A stretch of 9,835 bases of DNA from Betaproteobacteria bacterium UBA6910 (GCA_002451065.1 DKBC01000023.1:1328-11162), one strand, 5' to 3'; shown: positions 1 through 6,201, numbered from the stretch's first letter. Notes: generated by a model not told the origin, from the sequence alone. A program made the numbers and translations.

Positions 1-620
1 ATGCAGGTGCGGTCGCCCAGCAGGGCCGCGGCGTCCACGGGCTCGACGCTCTTGTCCACCGGCTGCGACTCGCCCGTGAGGGCTGCTTCCTCGATGCGCA
101 GGCTTTTCACCTCCAGGAGGCGCAGGTCGGCCGGCACCCGGTCGCCGGAAGCGAGGAACACGATGTCCCCGGGCACCAGCTCGTCGGCCGGGATCTCGCG
201 GCGCCGGCCCCCTCGCAGCACCTGGGCCTGGTGGGAGAGCATGTTGCGGATGGCCTCCAGGGCGTGCTCCGCCTTGCCCTCCTGGATGAAGCCGATGAGG
301 GCGTTGATCACCACCACTCCCAGGATCACGCCCGTGTCCACCCATTCCCCGAGGAAGGCGGTGACGGCGGCCGCCGCCAGCAGCACGTAGATGAGCACGT
401 CGTGGAACTGCAGGAGGAAGCGGACCAGGGGCCCGCGCCGTTTCGGGGCGGGCAGCAGATTCGGCCCGTGGAGCTCGAGCCGCGCCTTGGCCTCTGCGTC
501 GGTCAGACCCTGGCGCGACGAGGCGAGCGCCTCGAGCGCCGCGTCCCCCGCGGACTGGTGCCAGATCATGGGCGCGCCATGGCCGCCTGGGCCGGCTGCC
601 TCGTGCCTCTCGGTGCGCAT
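1..620 (-). CDS. P-type cation-transporting ATPase, N-terminal part (runs off window)
   Basis: Only the first 206 residues lie in the window; the gene continues past base 1. Reading down from the ATG at 618-620 gives an N-terminal cytoplasmic region with the cation-ATPase N-domain pattern (residues about 20-60, ending HGPNLLP). Two membrane helices follow at about 73-90 and 96-112, then the start of the actuator domain with VPGDIV (149-154), GDRVPADLR (159-167) and the TGES dephosphorylation motif (182-185). Family knowledge: these enzymes use ATP to move cations across the inner membrane. The run from NALIGFIQE to KAEHALEAI resembles calcium-pump-like (type II) bacterial ATPases, but the ion cannot be assigned because the DKTGT site and later helices are outside. 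The start is supported by AAGGAAGG a few bases upstream. A second in-frame ATG at 567-569 would drop 17 poorly conserved residues. It lies 190 bases downstream of coaBC on the same strand; no clear promoter was found. Confidence 0.9.
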   Translation of the reverse strand, partial: MRTERHEAAGPGGHGAPMIWHQSAGDAALEALASSRQGLTDAEAKARLELHGPNLLPAPKRRGPLVRFLLQFHDVLIYVLLAAAAVTAFLGEWVDTGVILGVVVINALIGFIQEGKAEHALEAIRNMLSHQAQVLRGGRRREIPADELVPGDIVFLASGDRVPADLRLLEVKSLRIEEAALTGESQPVDKSVEPVDAAALLGDRTC

Positions 621-688
621 TGCCTTCCTTTTTTTGACACGCCCCAACAAAAAGATCGGGCCGAGTTGCTTTGGTTCCCGCTTTCGGC

Positions 689-710
689 GCGACGCTGCCG
701 GAAGCGTCGC
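689..710. repeat. Hairpin with perfect 8-bp stem
   Basis: GCGACGCT at 689-696 and AGCGTCGC at 703-710 are exact reverse complements around a 6-base loop. It sits in the 190-base gap (621-810) between coaBC and the P-type ATPase, both minus-strand. Neither side carries a T-run directly after the stem, so it is not a standard intrinsic terminator. It could be a weak terminator or leader structure. No other feature is evident in the gap besides the ATPase ribosome binding site. Confidence 0.5.
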
Positions 711-810
711 CGGAAAACCCGAGTGAATCGCTGCGGAAACGGACGGCTGGTTTGTGCGCCGGGCGCGGGCGGCGGGGCGGCCCGTGGGGCTGCGCGCGAC
801 GCCCGGGTAA

Positions 811-2025
811 TCAACCCTTGCGGTGCCGAGCGGACTGCTGTTCCGCGTAGAGGGCGGCGATATGCTCCACCAGCTGCCGCGCGATCACTTCCTTGGGCGC
901 CCGCGCCAGCTCGTGCCGCCCGTCGTCGTCGAACAGGATCAACTCGTTCTCGTCGCCGCCGATGGCGGTCTGGGCCAGGTTGGCCGCCAGCAGGGGAACG
1001 TTCTTCTTCTTCCGCTTTTCCTGGGCGTAGCGCTCCAGGTCTTCGCTCTCCGCCGCGAATCCCACGCAGAACGGCGGCTTCGGCCGCCCGGCCACGTACT
1101 CGAGAATGTCGGGGTTGCGGGTGAGCTCCAGGGTGACGTGGCCCCGGGTCTTCTTGATCTTCTCGCCGCTCGCTTTTACCGGGCGGTAGTCGGCCACTGC
1201 GGCGACGCCGATGAACACGTCGGCGTCTTTCACTTCTTTCTTTACCGCGTCGAACATCTCGGCTGCGGACACCACGTTCACCGACTTGGCGCCGGCGGGC
1301 GGCGCCAGGGAAACCGGCCCCGAAACCAGGGTCACGCGGGCGCCCGCATCCAGTGCCGCCCGGGCGATGGCATAGCCCATCTTGCCGGAGCTGCGGTTGG
1401 TGATGCCGCGCACCGGGTCCACCGCCTCGAAAGTGGGGCCCGCGGTAATCAGCACCCGGCGTCCTTCCAGAACCTTGGGCTGAAAGAATCCGCGCACGGC
1501 CTGCAGCAGTGCATCCGGTTCGATCATGCGGCCCATGCCGGTCTCGCCGCAGGCCTGATCGCCGCTGGCGGGTCCCAGGATGGTCACGCCGTCCTTCTCC
1601 AGGGTGGCGATGTTGCGCCGGGTGGCGGCCCGCTCCCACATCTGACGGTTCATGGCCGGCGCCACCATGAGGGGGCAGTCCCGGGCGAGGCAGAGCGTCG
1701 AGAGCAGGTCGTCGGCGAGGCCGCCCGCCAGCTTGGCCAGGAAATCGGCGCTCGCCGGAGCCACCAGGATCAGGTCCGCGTCCCGGGAGAGGTCGATGTG
1801 GGCCATGCTGTTGGGCACGCTGGCATCCCACAGGTCGGTGTGCACCGGGCGCCCGGTGAGGGCCTGCAGCGTGGCGGGAGTAACGAAGCGCGTGGCCGCC
1901 GCGGTCATCACCGCCTGCACCGTGAATCCGTCCTGGATCAGCAGCCGCGCGAGCTCCGCGGCCTTGTAGGCCGCGATGCCGCCGGTGAGACCGAGCAGCA
2001 CGGTCCGTTTGGGATTGTCGGCCAT
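811..2025 (-). CDS. coaBC: Bifunctional phosphopantothenoylcysteine decarboxylase / phosphopantothenate-cysteine ligase
   Basis: This 404-residue cytoplasmic enzyme carries out two steps of coenzyme A synthesis. The CoaB half joins cysteine to 4'-phosphopantothenate using CTP, and the CoaC half, an FMN flavoprotein, decarboxylates the product to 4'-phosphopantetheine. CoaC domain (about 1-185): [10 protein letters not shown] near the start, catalytic His76 in the MAHIDLS stretch, Asn126 in PAMNRQMW, and Cys159 in [10 protein letters not shown]. CoaB domain (about 188-400): LITAGPTFE, Asn210 in [18 protein letters not shown] (275-282), Lys289 and VGFAAE. Asn210 and Lys289 fall at the same numbers as the functional residues of the E. 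coli protein. Length is typical for the family. The ATG start is supported by homology, since no good Shine-Dalgarno sequence precedes it. It is divergent from radC, as in E. coli. Confidence 0.98.
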   Translation of the reverse strand: MADNPKRTVLLGLTGGIAAYKAAELARLLIQDGFTVQAVMTAAATRFVTPATLQALTGRPVHTDLWDASVPNSMAHIDLSRDADLILVAPASADFLAKLAGGLADDLLSTLCLARDCPLMVAPAMNRQMWERAATRRNIATLEKDGVTILGPASGDQACGETGMGRMIEPDALLQAVRGFFQPKVLEGRRVLITAGPTFEAVDPVRGITNRSSGKMGYAIARAALDAGARVTLVSGPVSLAPPAGAKSVNVVSAAEMFDAVKKEVKDADVFIGVAAVADYRPVKASGEKIKKTRGHVTLELTRNPDILEYVAGRPKPPFCVGFAAESEDLERYAQEKRKKKNVPLLAANLAQTAIGGDENELILFDDDGRHELARAPKEVIARQLVEHIAALYAEQQSARHRKG

Positions 2026-2123
2026 GGAAGAATCGACGCCGCGGGAATTGGGCAGAGTTTAATGGAATCCCCCGCTTCCCGAAACTTGGGTCCGCGCGTT
2101 ATGCTGCTTCCGGAGCCTATGAC
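2026..2123. promoter_or_regulatory. Divergent coaBC/radC intergenic region
   Basis: These 98 bases separate two genes transcribed away from each other, so they must hold the promoters of both unless transcription enters from further away. Only weak boxes are visible. For coaBC (minus) a -10-like TAAACT lies at 2061-2056, without a good -35. For radC (plus) TATGCT at 2100-2105 is too close to the start to be convincing. GGAG at 2112-2115 is the radC ribosome binding site. The promoter function is inferred from geometry. Confidence 0.4.
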
Positions 2124-2798
2124 ATGACCATAAGGGACTGGCCGGCGGACGATCGTCCCCGGGAAAAGCTGCTGGCCAAGGGTGCCGAGGTGCTGTCAGA
2201 CGCCGAACTGCTGGCGATCTTCCTGCGCACCGGGACCAAGGGCAGGAGCGCGGTGCAGCTCGGGCAGGACGTCCTGCGCCAATTCGGAGGGCTGCCCGGC
2301 CTGTTCGCGGCCACGCCGGAGGCCCTGGACCAGTTCAAGGGACTGGGAAGCGCCAAGTCGGTGTTGCTGCGGGCGATCCAGGAAATAGTGCTGCGGCTTC
2401 TTAACGCCGAGTTGCGGGAGCGCGATGTCCTCACCTCTCCCGGGGCGGTTCGGGACTACCTGCGCCTGCGACTCCAGGCCCTCGAGAGCGAGGTATTCAT
2501 GGCCCTGTTCCTGGATGCCCAGAACCGGGTCATCGCGGTGGAGGAACTGTTCCGCGGCACCCTCACCCAGACCAGCGTTTATCCCCGGGAGGTGGTGAAG
2601 CGGGCCCTGCACCACAACGCGGGCGCGCTGATCTTCGCCCACAATCATCCGTCGGGAGTCGCCGAGCCCAGCCGCTCCGACGAGGCGCTGACCCAGGCCC
2701 TGAAGCAGGCGCTGGCCCTGGTGGACGTGAAGGTGCTGGATCACTTCGTCGTTGCCGGGAGCGGCTGCCTCTCCTTCGCCGAGCGCGGGCTGCTGTGA
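2124..2798 (+). CDS. radC: RadC family JAB/MPN-domain protein
   Basis: A 224-residue protein of normal length for the RadC family. The N-terminal part (about 1-95) contains the conserved opening with RPREKLL and [14 protein letters not shown], followed by a helix-hairpin-helix-like KGLGSAKS (72-79). The C-terminal part (about 100-224) is the JAB/MPN metalloprotease-like fold. It has conserved glutamates at 140-141 in [15 protein letters not shown] (173-178) and Asp186, which together make the JAMM-type zinc site. The family was named for a supposed DNA-repair role that was later withdrawn; the biochemical function remains unsettled. The ATG at 2124 has GGAG 8 bases upstream, while an ATG at 2119 is closed at once by an in-frame TGA. 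The protein is predicted cytoplasmic. It is divergent from coaBC and separated from rpmB by two inserted genes. Confidence 0.96.
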   Translation: MTIRDWPADDRPREKLLAKGAEVLSDAELLAIFLRTGTKGRSAVQLGQDVLRQFGGLPGLFAATPEALDQFKGLGSAKSVLLRAIQEIVLRLLNAELRERDVLTSPGAVRDYLRLRLQALESEVFMALFLDAQNRVIAVEELFRGTLTQTSVYPREVVKRALHHNAGALIFAHNHPSGVAEPSRSDEALTQALKQALALVDVKVLDHFVVAGSGCLSFAERGLL

Positions 2799-2814
2799 CG
2801 CGCCGATCCCGGAA

Positions 2815-2830
2815 TTCGGGAGCGCCCGAA
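2815..2830. terminator. Small hairpin in the convergent gap after radC
   Basis: TTCGGG (2815-2820) and CCCGAA (2825-2830) form a perfect 6-bp stem with a 4-base loop AGCG. They lie in the 40-base gap between the ends of radC (plus) and the five-helix membrane protein gene (minus). The position suits a bidirectional terminator, but no T-run follows on either strand, so the function is uncertain. Confidence 0.35.
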
Positions 2831-2838
2831 ACCGCGCG

Positions 2839-3402
2839 TCACGAAAAGGCGGCGGCGAAGGTGCGCAGAAAGCGCTCGAAGGCAGGGGGATTCAGCCATC
2901 CCCAGGCGCCGAGGGCAACCCCGGTGACGCCCGCAAGGGCGAGGGCTGCGCCGGAGCAGACCCGGGCGAACCGCGCCAGGCGCGTCCAGCCGTTGGCCCC
3001 GCGGTCCCGGAGATCGATCACCAGCAGCGCTCCGGCGCCGGAGAAGAAAACGCCCAGCGCCGTGAGGGCGGGACCCGGGTGGCGCGCGATCCCGTTCACC
3101 GCGGCCGCGCCGCGCCCCGCCTCCAGAAGGTAGGCGGCTCCGGCGATCGCGGCCCCCACCGTCAGCACCAGGATGCCCCAGAGGACTGCGGGCGCGCCGT
3201 CGTTTTCCGCGCTTCCGTCCGCGGTGACACGCAGGCTCATTTGCCGGGTGAAGACGGCTTCGAGGCCCCCCGCGCCGATGCCCGCACCCACCAGGAACAG
3301 CCCCAGGTGAAACGCCTTGGGCGTCGCGAAAAAATCGCCGGCGAACATGGCGATGGCGCCGACCAGGATGGCAACGTACTGAAGGAAACCGGAGAGCCGC
3401 AT
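2839..3402 (-). CDS. Unrecognised five-helix inner-membrane protein
   Basis: A 187-residue hydrophobic protein that I cannot assign to a family. Five likely membrane helices are visible at about 7-26, 31-50, 73-95, 111-130 and 147-170. A hydrophilic loop (about 52-71) lies between helices 2 and 3. The helices are rich in Gly and Ala, with no obvious catalytic or metal-binding motif and no cysteine pair. The reading frame is open throughout with codon use like its neighbours, and no comparable gene competes on the other strand. The start is uncertain: the ATG at 3402 has only AAGG very close upstream, and the next in-frame ATG is at residue 19, inside helix 1. It converges on radC and diverges from the DUF2892 gene across a 149-base gap with a central palindrome, which hints at shared control. 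Its function is unknown. Confidence 0.7.
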   Translation of the reverse strand: MRLSGFLQYVAILVGAIAMFAGDFFATPKAFHLGLFLVGAGIGAGGLEAVFTRQMSLRVTADGSAENDGAPAVLWGILVLTVGAAIAGAAYLLEAGRGAAAVNGIARHPGPALTALGVFFSGAGALLVIDLRDRGANGWTRLARFARVCSGAALALAGVTGVALGAWGWLNPPAFERFLRTFAAAFS

Positions 3403-3469
3403 GGCCTTGGAGTCTAGCGCAGGTGGCCGGAGACTGCCGTGACGCGGTTGGCGGCCGTCGTCCCGCCTG

Positions 3470-3485
3470 TGTAACCTAGGTTACA
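3470..3485. promoter_or_regulatory. Perfect 16-base palindrome, likely operator
   Basis: TGTAACCTAGGTTACA reads identically on both strands. It stands out as AT-richer than its surroundings. Its centre is about 75 bases from both divergent start codons (3402 minus and 3552 plus). A possible plus-strand promoter, TTGGCG at 3448-3453 with an 18-base spacer to a poor -10 (TAACCT, 3472-3477), would place the palindrome on the -10. Binding by a dimeric regulator is inferred; the regulator is not encoded in the window. Confidence 0.5.
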
Positions 3486-3539
3486 GATCGCGGGTCAGGG
3501 GCCGTGGTCCAATGCCCTCCATTCCCAACGCGGTACTTC

Positions 3540-3545
3540 AGGAGG
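3540..3545 (+). promoter_or_regulatory. Ribosome binding site fixing the DUF2892 start
   Basis: AGGAGG lies six bases before the ATG at 3552. An ATG at 3547 is closed by an in-frame TGA two codons on. A longer reading from 3504 lacks such a site and would add 16 residues unlike the family, so 3552 is preferred. Confidence 0.8.
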
Positions 3546-3551
3546 CATGAG

Positions 3552-3749
3552 ATGAAAGCAAACGTGGGTGGCATCGACAAGATTCTGCGCATCGTGGCGG
3601 GTCTGGTGCTGATCGGACTGGCAATCGCCGGAATCGGCGCGCCCTGGACCTGGATCGGTGTCGTTTTCCTGGCAACCGGCCTGATCAATTTCTGCCCGGC
3701 CTACGCCATTTTCGGCATCAGCACCTGCCCCGCGAAGCGCTCCGCCTGA
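3552..3749 (+). CDS. DUF2892 (YgaP-type membrane domain) protein
   Basis: A 65-residue protein matching the DUF2892 pattern: an opening [17 protein letters not shown], a first helix (about 11-29), PWTWIG, a second helix (about 33-47), and a final [13 protein letters not shown] with cysteines at 48 and 59. This is the two-helix membrane domain found alone or fused to rhodanese, as in E. coli YgaP. It is often met near sulfur-related genes, but its own function is not established. The two conserved cysteines could face each other at the membrane surface (inference). An AGGAGG site decides the start. It is divergent from the five-helix membrane gene. The palindrome upstream is the most likely control element. 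No terminator is evident before the rpmB promoter. Confidence 0.88.
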   Translation: MKANVGGIDKILRIVAGLVLIGLAIAGIGAPWTWIGVVFLATGLINFCPAYAIFGISTCPAKRSA

Positions 3750-3844
3750 AAACTCGCCGTTGCCGGGAACGACCATTAGCCGCCGGTCCGCATTTTTCAG
3801 GCTGTTCGCGCGGTGCCGGGACCCGGGGGCGGGCACGCCACAGG

Positions 3845-3874
3845 TTGAGCGTGGTACCGGATTCATGGCATAAT
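3845..3874 (+). promoter_or_regulatory. Sigma70-type promoter of rpmB-rpmG
   Basis: A -35 box TTGAGC (3845-3850), an 18-base spacer and a -10 box CATAAT (3869-3874, five of six consensus bases) predict a transcript start near 3881. That is upstream of the rpmB ribosome binding site GGAG (3896-3899). The remaining 95 bases back to the DUF2892 stop (3750-3844) show nothing else I can support. Confidence 0.7.
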
Positions 3875-3907
3875 CCGCCCCTTTCTCAAGCATCTGGAGC
3901 GGGCATC

Positions 3908-4144
3908 ATGGCACGAGTCTGCCAAGTCACCGGCAAAAAACCGATGACCGGGAACGTGGTTTCCCACGCCAACAACAGGACCAAGCGGCGTTTCTTGCCC
4001 AACCTGCAATATCGCAAGTTTTGGGTGGAGGGCGAAAAACGCTGGGTGCGACTGCGCGTCACCAACGCCGGGTTGCGACTGATCGACAAAAAAGGCATCG
4101 AGACGGTGCTCGCGGACCTTCGCGCTCGCGGCCAGCACGTTTGA
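3908..4144 (+). CDS. rpmB: 50S ribosomal protein L28
   Basis: A 78-residue protein with the full L28 signature: [16 protein letters not shown] at the start, [16 protein letters not shown], then [15 protein letters not shown] and a C-terminal [17 protein letters not shown]. It is a basic structural component of the large ribosomal subunit, and its length equals that of the E. coli protein (78 residues). It has a single cysteine (Cys5), so this is the form without the paired zinc-binding cysteines. The start at 3908 is fixed by GGAG eight bases upstream; a longer reading from 3845 would begin in the promoter. It is the first gene of a two-gene operon, with 13 bases between its stop and the rpmG start codon. 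Confidence 0.98.
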   Translation: MARVCQVTGKKPMTGNVVSHANNRTKRRFLPNLQYRKFWVEGEKRWVRLRVTNAGLRLIDKKGIETVLADLRARGQHV

Positions 4145-4157
4145 ACGGAGGCACTCC

Positions 4158-4325
4158 ATGGCCAAGGCGGGACGGGAGAAGATCAAGCTGGAATCCTCGG
4201 CGGGGACCGGTCATTTTTACACCACCACCAAGAACAAGCGGACCATGACGGAGAAGCTTGAGATCCTCAAGTACGATCCCAAGGCCCGCAAGCACGTGAA
4301 GTACAAAGAGACAAAACTGAAGTAA
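4158..4325 (+). CDS. rpmG: 50S ribosomal protein L33 (cysteine-free form)
   Basis: A 55-residue reading frame, easily missed for its size. The sequence opens [20 protein letters not shown], continues YTTTKNKRT and ends KYKETKLK, matching proteobacterial L33 over its whole length. L33 is a small large-subunit protein near the ribosomal E site. The CxxC pairs of the zinc-binding form are absent, so this is the zinc-independent version. GGAGG at 4147-4151 sits six bases before the ATG. It is co-transcribed with rpmB and followed 14 bases after its stop by a strong terminator. Confidence 0.98.
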   Translation: MAKAGREKIKLESSAGTGHFYTTTKNKRTMTEKLEILKYDPKARKHVKYKETKLK

Positions 4326-4339
4326 CCGGCCGACGCATC

Positions 4340-4373
4340 AACAAAAAAGCCCGCATTCGCGGGCTTTTTTGTT
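4340..4373. terminator. Bidirectional intrinsic terminator between rpmG and the desaturase
   Basis: A perfect 15-bp inverted repeat (arms 4340-4354 and 4359-4373) with loop ATTC. The GC core is GCCCGC/GCGGGC, flanked by an A-tract on the left and a T-tract on the right (4365-4370), so a U-tract follows the core on either strand. It ends rpmBG and lies 14 bases beyond the desaturase stop coming the other way. Confidence 0.95.
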
Positions 4374-4387
4374 GGGGCCGGGGAGGG

Positions 4388-5551
4388 TCAGGCGTAGCAG
4401 CGAAGATTTCGGCTGAATTCCTGGAGGGCGGCGATGCCGCTGGCCTCGGCCCGCCGGCACCAGTCCTCGAGCTGCTTCACCAGCTGGTCGCGGGAGGCGG
4501 TGGAGCGGGCCCAAATGGCGCATAGTTCCTGGCGCATGTTGTACACCGTGGCGAGCACCTTGCTCCCGGTGAGCAGGCTTTGCAGGCGCTCCTGCTGGGG
4601 CGGGGTCAGGGAGGCGGGGTCCGCGAGCATCAGCCGCCGCACCGTGCTCGCGCTCAACCGGTTCTTCGCCGAAGCGAGCTTGCTCCGCTCCTGGGCATAC
4701 GCGCGCTGCAGCGACTTGGCGTAGCGGGCCAGCACGTCATAGCGGTGAGTGAGGACCGCCTGCAGGGTCTGCAGGTCGCACTGGGCCTTGCCGGGCTCCA
4801 TCTTTACCCTGGCCGCCACCTTTTTGACGCGGGCCAGCCCGAGCACCTCCAGGATCCGGATATACATCCAGCCGATGTCGAACTCGAACCAGCGGCTCGA
4901 GAGCTTGGCCGACGACGGATAGGCGTGGTGATTGTTGTGCAGCTCCTCGCCCCCGATGATGATCCCGAGGGGAACGATATTGGCGCTGGCGTCCTCGGGC
5001 TGGAAGTTGCGATAGCCCCAGTAGTGGCCGATGCCGTTGATGATTCCCGCGGCCGTGACCGGAATCCACGCCATCTGCACCGCCCAGATGGTGAGGCCGA
5101 TGGGCCCGAACAGGACCACATCCAACACCAGCATCGAGCCGATGCCGAGAGTGGACCGGCGCGCATAAACATTGCGCTCGAGCCAGTCATCGGGCGTGCC
5201 GTGGCCGAACTTTTCCAGCGTTTCCTGATTCAGCGATTCCCTGCGATACAGCTCGGCGCCCTCCAGCAGCACCTTGCGGATGCCGAGCACCTGGGGGCTG
5301 TGGGGATCTTCCGGGGTTTCGCAACGGGCGTGGTGCTTGCGGTGAATCGCCGCCCATTCCTTGGTTACCATGCCGGTGGTGAGCCAGAGCCAGAAACGGA
5401 AGAAATGGCTGGCGATCGGATGCAGATCCAGGGCCCGGTGGGCCTGGTGCCGATGCAGAAAGATGGTGACCGACGCGATGGTGACGTGGGTGACCGCCAG
5501 GGTGAACAGCACATAGCCCCACCAGGGCAGATCAAAAATCCCGGAAATCAT
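4388..5551 (-). CDS. Membrane fatty-acid (acyl-CoA delta-9 type) desaturase with C-terminal extension
   Basis: A 387-residue integral-membrane di-iron desaturase that would introduce a double bond into fatty acyl chains at the inner membrane. All three histidine boxes are present: HRHQAH (33-38), HRKHH (70-74) and HNNHH (205-209), plus His176 in GHYWGYRNF. Membrane segments are visible at about 10-32, 48-62 and two between 136 and 172. This arrangement fits the stearoyl-CoA/DesC-like group; exact substrate and position of desaturation are inferred. Residues from about 245 to the end form a hydrophilic, probably helical extension rich in Gln, Arg and Leu. The ATG at 5551 is chosen because TAAGGA lies 10 bases upstream and a promoter fits just before it. 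A GTG at 5608 would add 19 residues but lies upstream of the predicted transcript start. It is convergent with rpmG. Confidence 0.92.
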   Translation of the reverse strand: MISGIFDLPWWGYVLFTLAVTHVTIASVTIFLHRHQAHRALDLHPIASHFFRFWLWLTTGMVTKEWAAIHRKHHARCETPEDPHSPQVLGIRKVLLEGAELYRRESLNQETLEKFGHGTPDDWLERNVYARRSTLGIGSMLVLDVVLFGPIGLTIWAVQMAWIPVTAAGIINGIGHYWGYRNFQPEDASANIVPLGIIIGGEELHNNHHAYPSSAKLSSRWFEFDIGWMYIRILEVLGLARVKKVAARVKMEPGKAQCDLQTLQAVLTHRYDVLARYAKSLQRAYAQERSKLASAKNRLSASTVRRLMLADPASLTPPQQERLQSLLTGSKVLATVYNMRQELCAIWARSTASRDQLVKQLEDWCRRAEASGIAALQEFSRNLRCYA

Positions 5552-5553
5552 TA

Positions 5554-5604
5554 AGTTATGGTCCTTAGGGGAGGGGAAAGCGAGACAGCACTCTATAGTT
5601 ATGG
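5554..5604. repeat. Direct repeat AGTTATGG x2 in the desaturase leader
   Basis: AGTTATGG occurs at 5554-5561 and again at 5597-5604, 43 bases start to start, close to four turns of the helix. One copy lies between the predicted -35 and -10 boxes and the other between the Shine-Dalgarno sequence and the start codon. It could be a regulator binding pair; chance is possible for an 8-mer. Confidence 0.4.
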
Positions 5605-5618
5605 ACACCCCCCGTCAA
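5590..5618 (-). promoter_or_regulatory. Predicted desaturase promoter
   Basis: On the minus strand, -35 TTGACG (5618-5613, five of six consensus bases) and -10 TAGAGT (5595-5590, four of six) are separated by 17 bases. Transcription would begin near 5583, about 30 bases before the ATG at 5551. This excludes the alternative GTG start at 5608. The region is AT-richer than the surrounding genes. Confidence 0.55.
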
Positions 5619-5643
5619 TAAACGTTCATGGCGTTGGGGTTAA

Positions 5644-6201
5644 TTAAGGGATGAAGGGCGCGGCGTGTATCCGGTGCCGTTGCCAATTCTCGGCATACTC
5701 CGCGGCCAGTTGCGGATGCCCGCGAAAGATCACGATGTTCTCCGCGTTGCGCGACTGGGCGGAGTAGGTGAGGTTGAAGGACCCGGTGATCACCGTTGCG
5801 CCGGGGGCGGCGGGATCCAGCACCAGCACCTTGTTGTGGGCGCTGTCGTGTTCGGCATCCAGGAACACCGGCACGCCGGCTCGCGCCAGGTTGGGCAACA
5901 CGCCGTTGGGAACCGAAGCCGCCTGCTGGGCGTCGGCAACGACCTCGACCCGCAGTCCGCGGCGCTGGGCGCGGATCAGGGCCGAGGCGATGCGCCGGTG
6001 GGTGAAGGTGAAGGCCTGGACCAGCACTTCGCGCCGGGCGGCGTCGATGGCGGAAATGATGGCGTCATCGGCCGCGTCCCCCGGGGTAAACAGCACCTGG
6101 ACGGTTCCCGCGGCCGGCAGCGGGTCGCTCGCCGGCTCCCGGGACAGCGCCGGTCCCACGGCGAGGGCGAGCCAGACCCCGGTGATGAGCGCCCGTCTCA
6201 C
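5644..6201 (-). CDS. Secreted phospholipase D-family (Nuc-like) single-HKD protein
   Basis: A 185-residue protein read from a GTG whose last two bases are the first two of the preceding gene's stop codon. Residues 1-20 form a signal peptide (RR followed by a hydrophobic stretch, ending ALS), so the protein should be exported to the periplasm. The mature part matches the small single-domain phospholipase D superfamily, typified by the plasmid nuclease Nuc. It has IDAARREVLVQAFTFT (52-67) and one HKD motif: His122, Lys124, Asp129 in HNKVLVLD. GSFNLT (140-145) and Glu154 follow. Such proteins act as dimers, each subunit giving one HKD, and typically cut phosphodiester bonds in DNA or RNA; the substrate here is unknown. 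Length fits Nuc (about 180 residues). The frame stays open upstream for several hundred codons, but that part overlaps the methyltransferase and is not coding. It is the last gene of the purM operon, and no terminator hairpin follows. Confidence 0.88.
   Translation of the reverse strand: MRRALITGVWLALAVGPALSREPASDPLPAAGTVQVLFTPGDAADDAIISAIDAARREVLVQAFTFTHRRIASALIRAQRRGLRVEVVADAQQAASVPNGVLPNLARAGVPVFLDAEHDSAHNKVLVLDPAAPGATVITGSFNLTYSAQSRNAENIVIFRGHPQLAAEYAENWQRHRIHAAPFIP

Noticed and set aside
566..1831. A 421-codon minus-strand frame overlapping coaBC
   Set aside because: It is out of frame with coaBC, low in complexity (Arg/Gly/Pro), has no motif, and overlaps the true gene almost completely.
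823..2127. A 434-codon open frame on the plus strand opposite coaBC
   Set aside because: It is an antisense shadow of a fully conserved coaBC. The translation is rich in His, Gly and Arg without domains, as expected from GC-rich codon bias.
3504..3551. Longer DUF2892 protein starting at 3504
   Set aside because: The extra 16 residues do not look like the family, and AGGAGG directly before 3552 marks the true start.
3751..3844. GC-rich stretch with possible short inverted repeats before the rpmB promoter
   Set aside because: The best pairing is only about five bases with competing alternatives and no T-run, so I cannot support a terminator for the DUF2892 gene.
4580..5554. A 324-codon plus-strand frame opposite the desaturase
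   Set aside because: It is an antisense shadow of a gene with all three histidine boxes.
5552..5608. Longer desaturase starting with GTG at 5608
   Set aside because: The predicted -10 box and transcript start lie inside this extension, and the ATG at 5551 has a fitting Shine-Dalgarno sequence.
5640..5647. TTAATTAA palindrome at the end of the Nuc-like gene
   Set aside because: It is an 8-base AT palindrome that includes the stop codon. It is rare in GC-rich DNA, but there is no spacing or partner to suggest a function.
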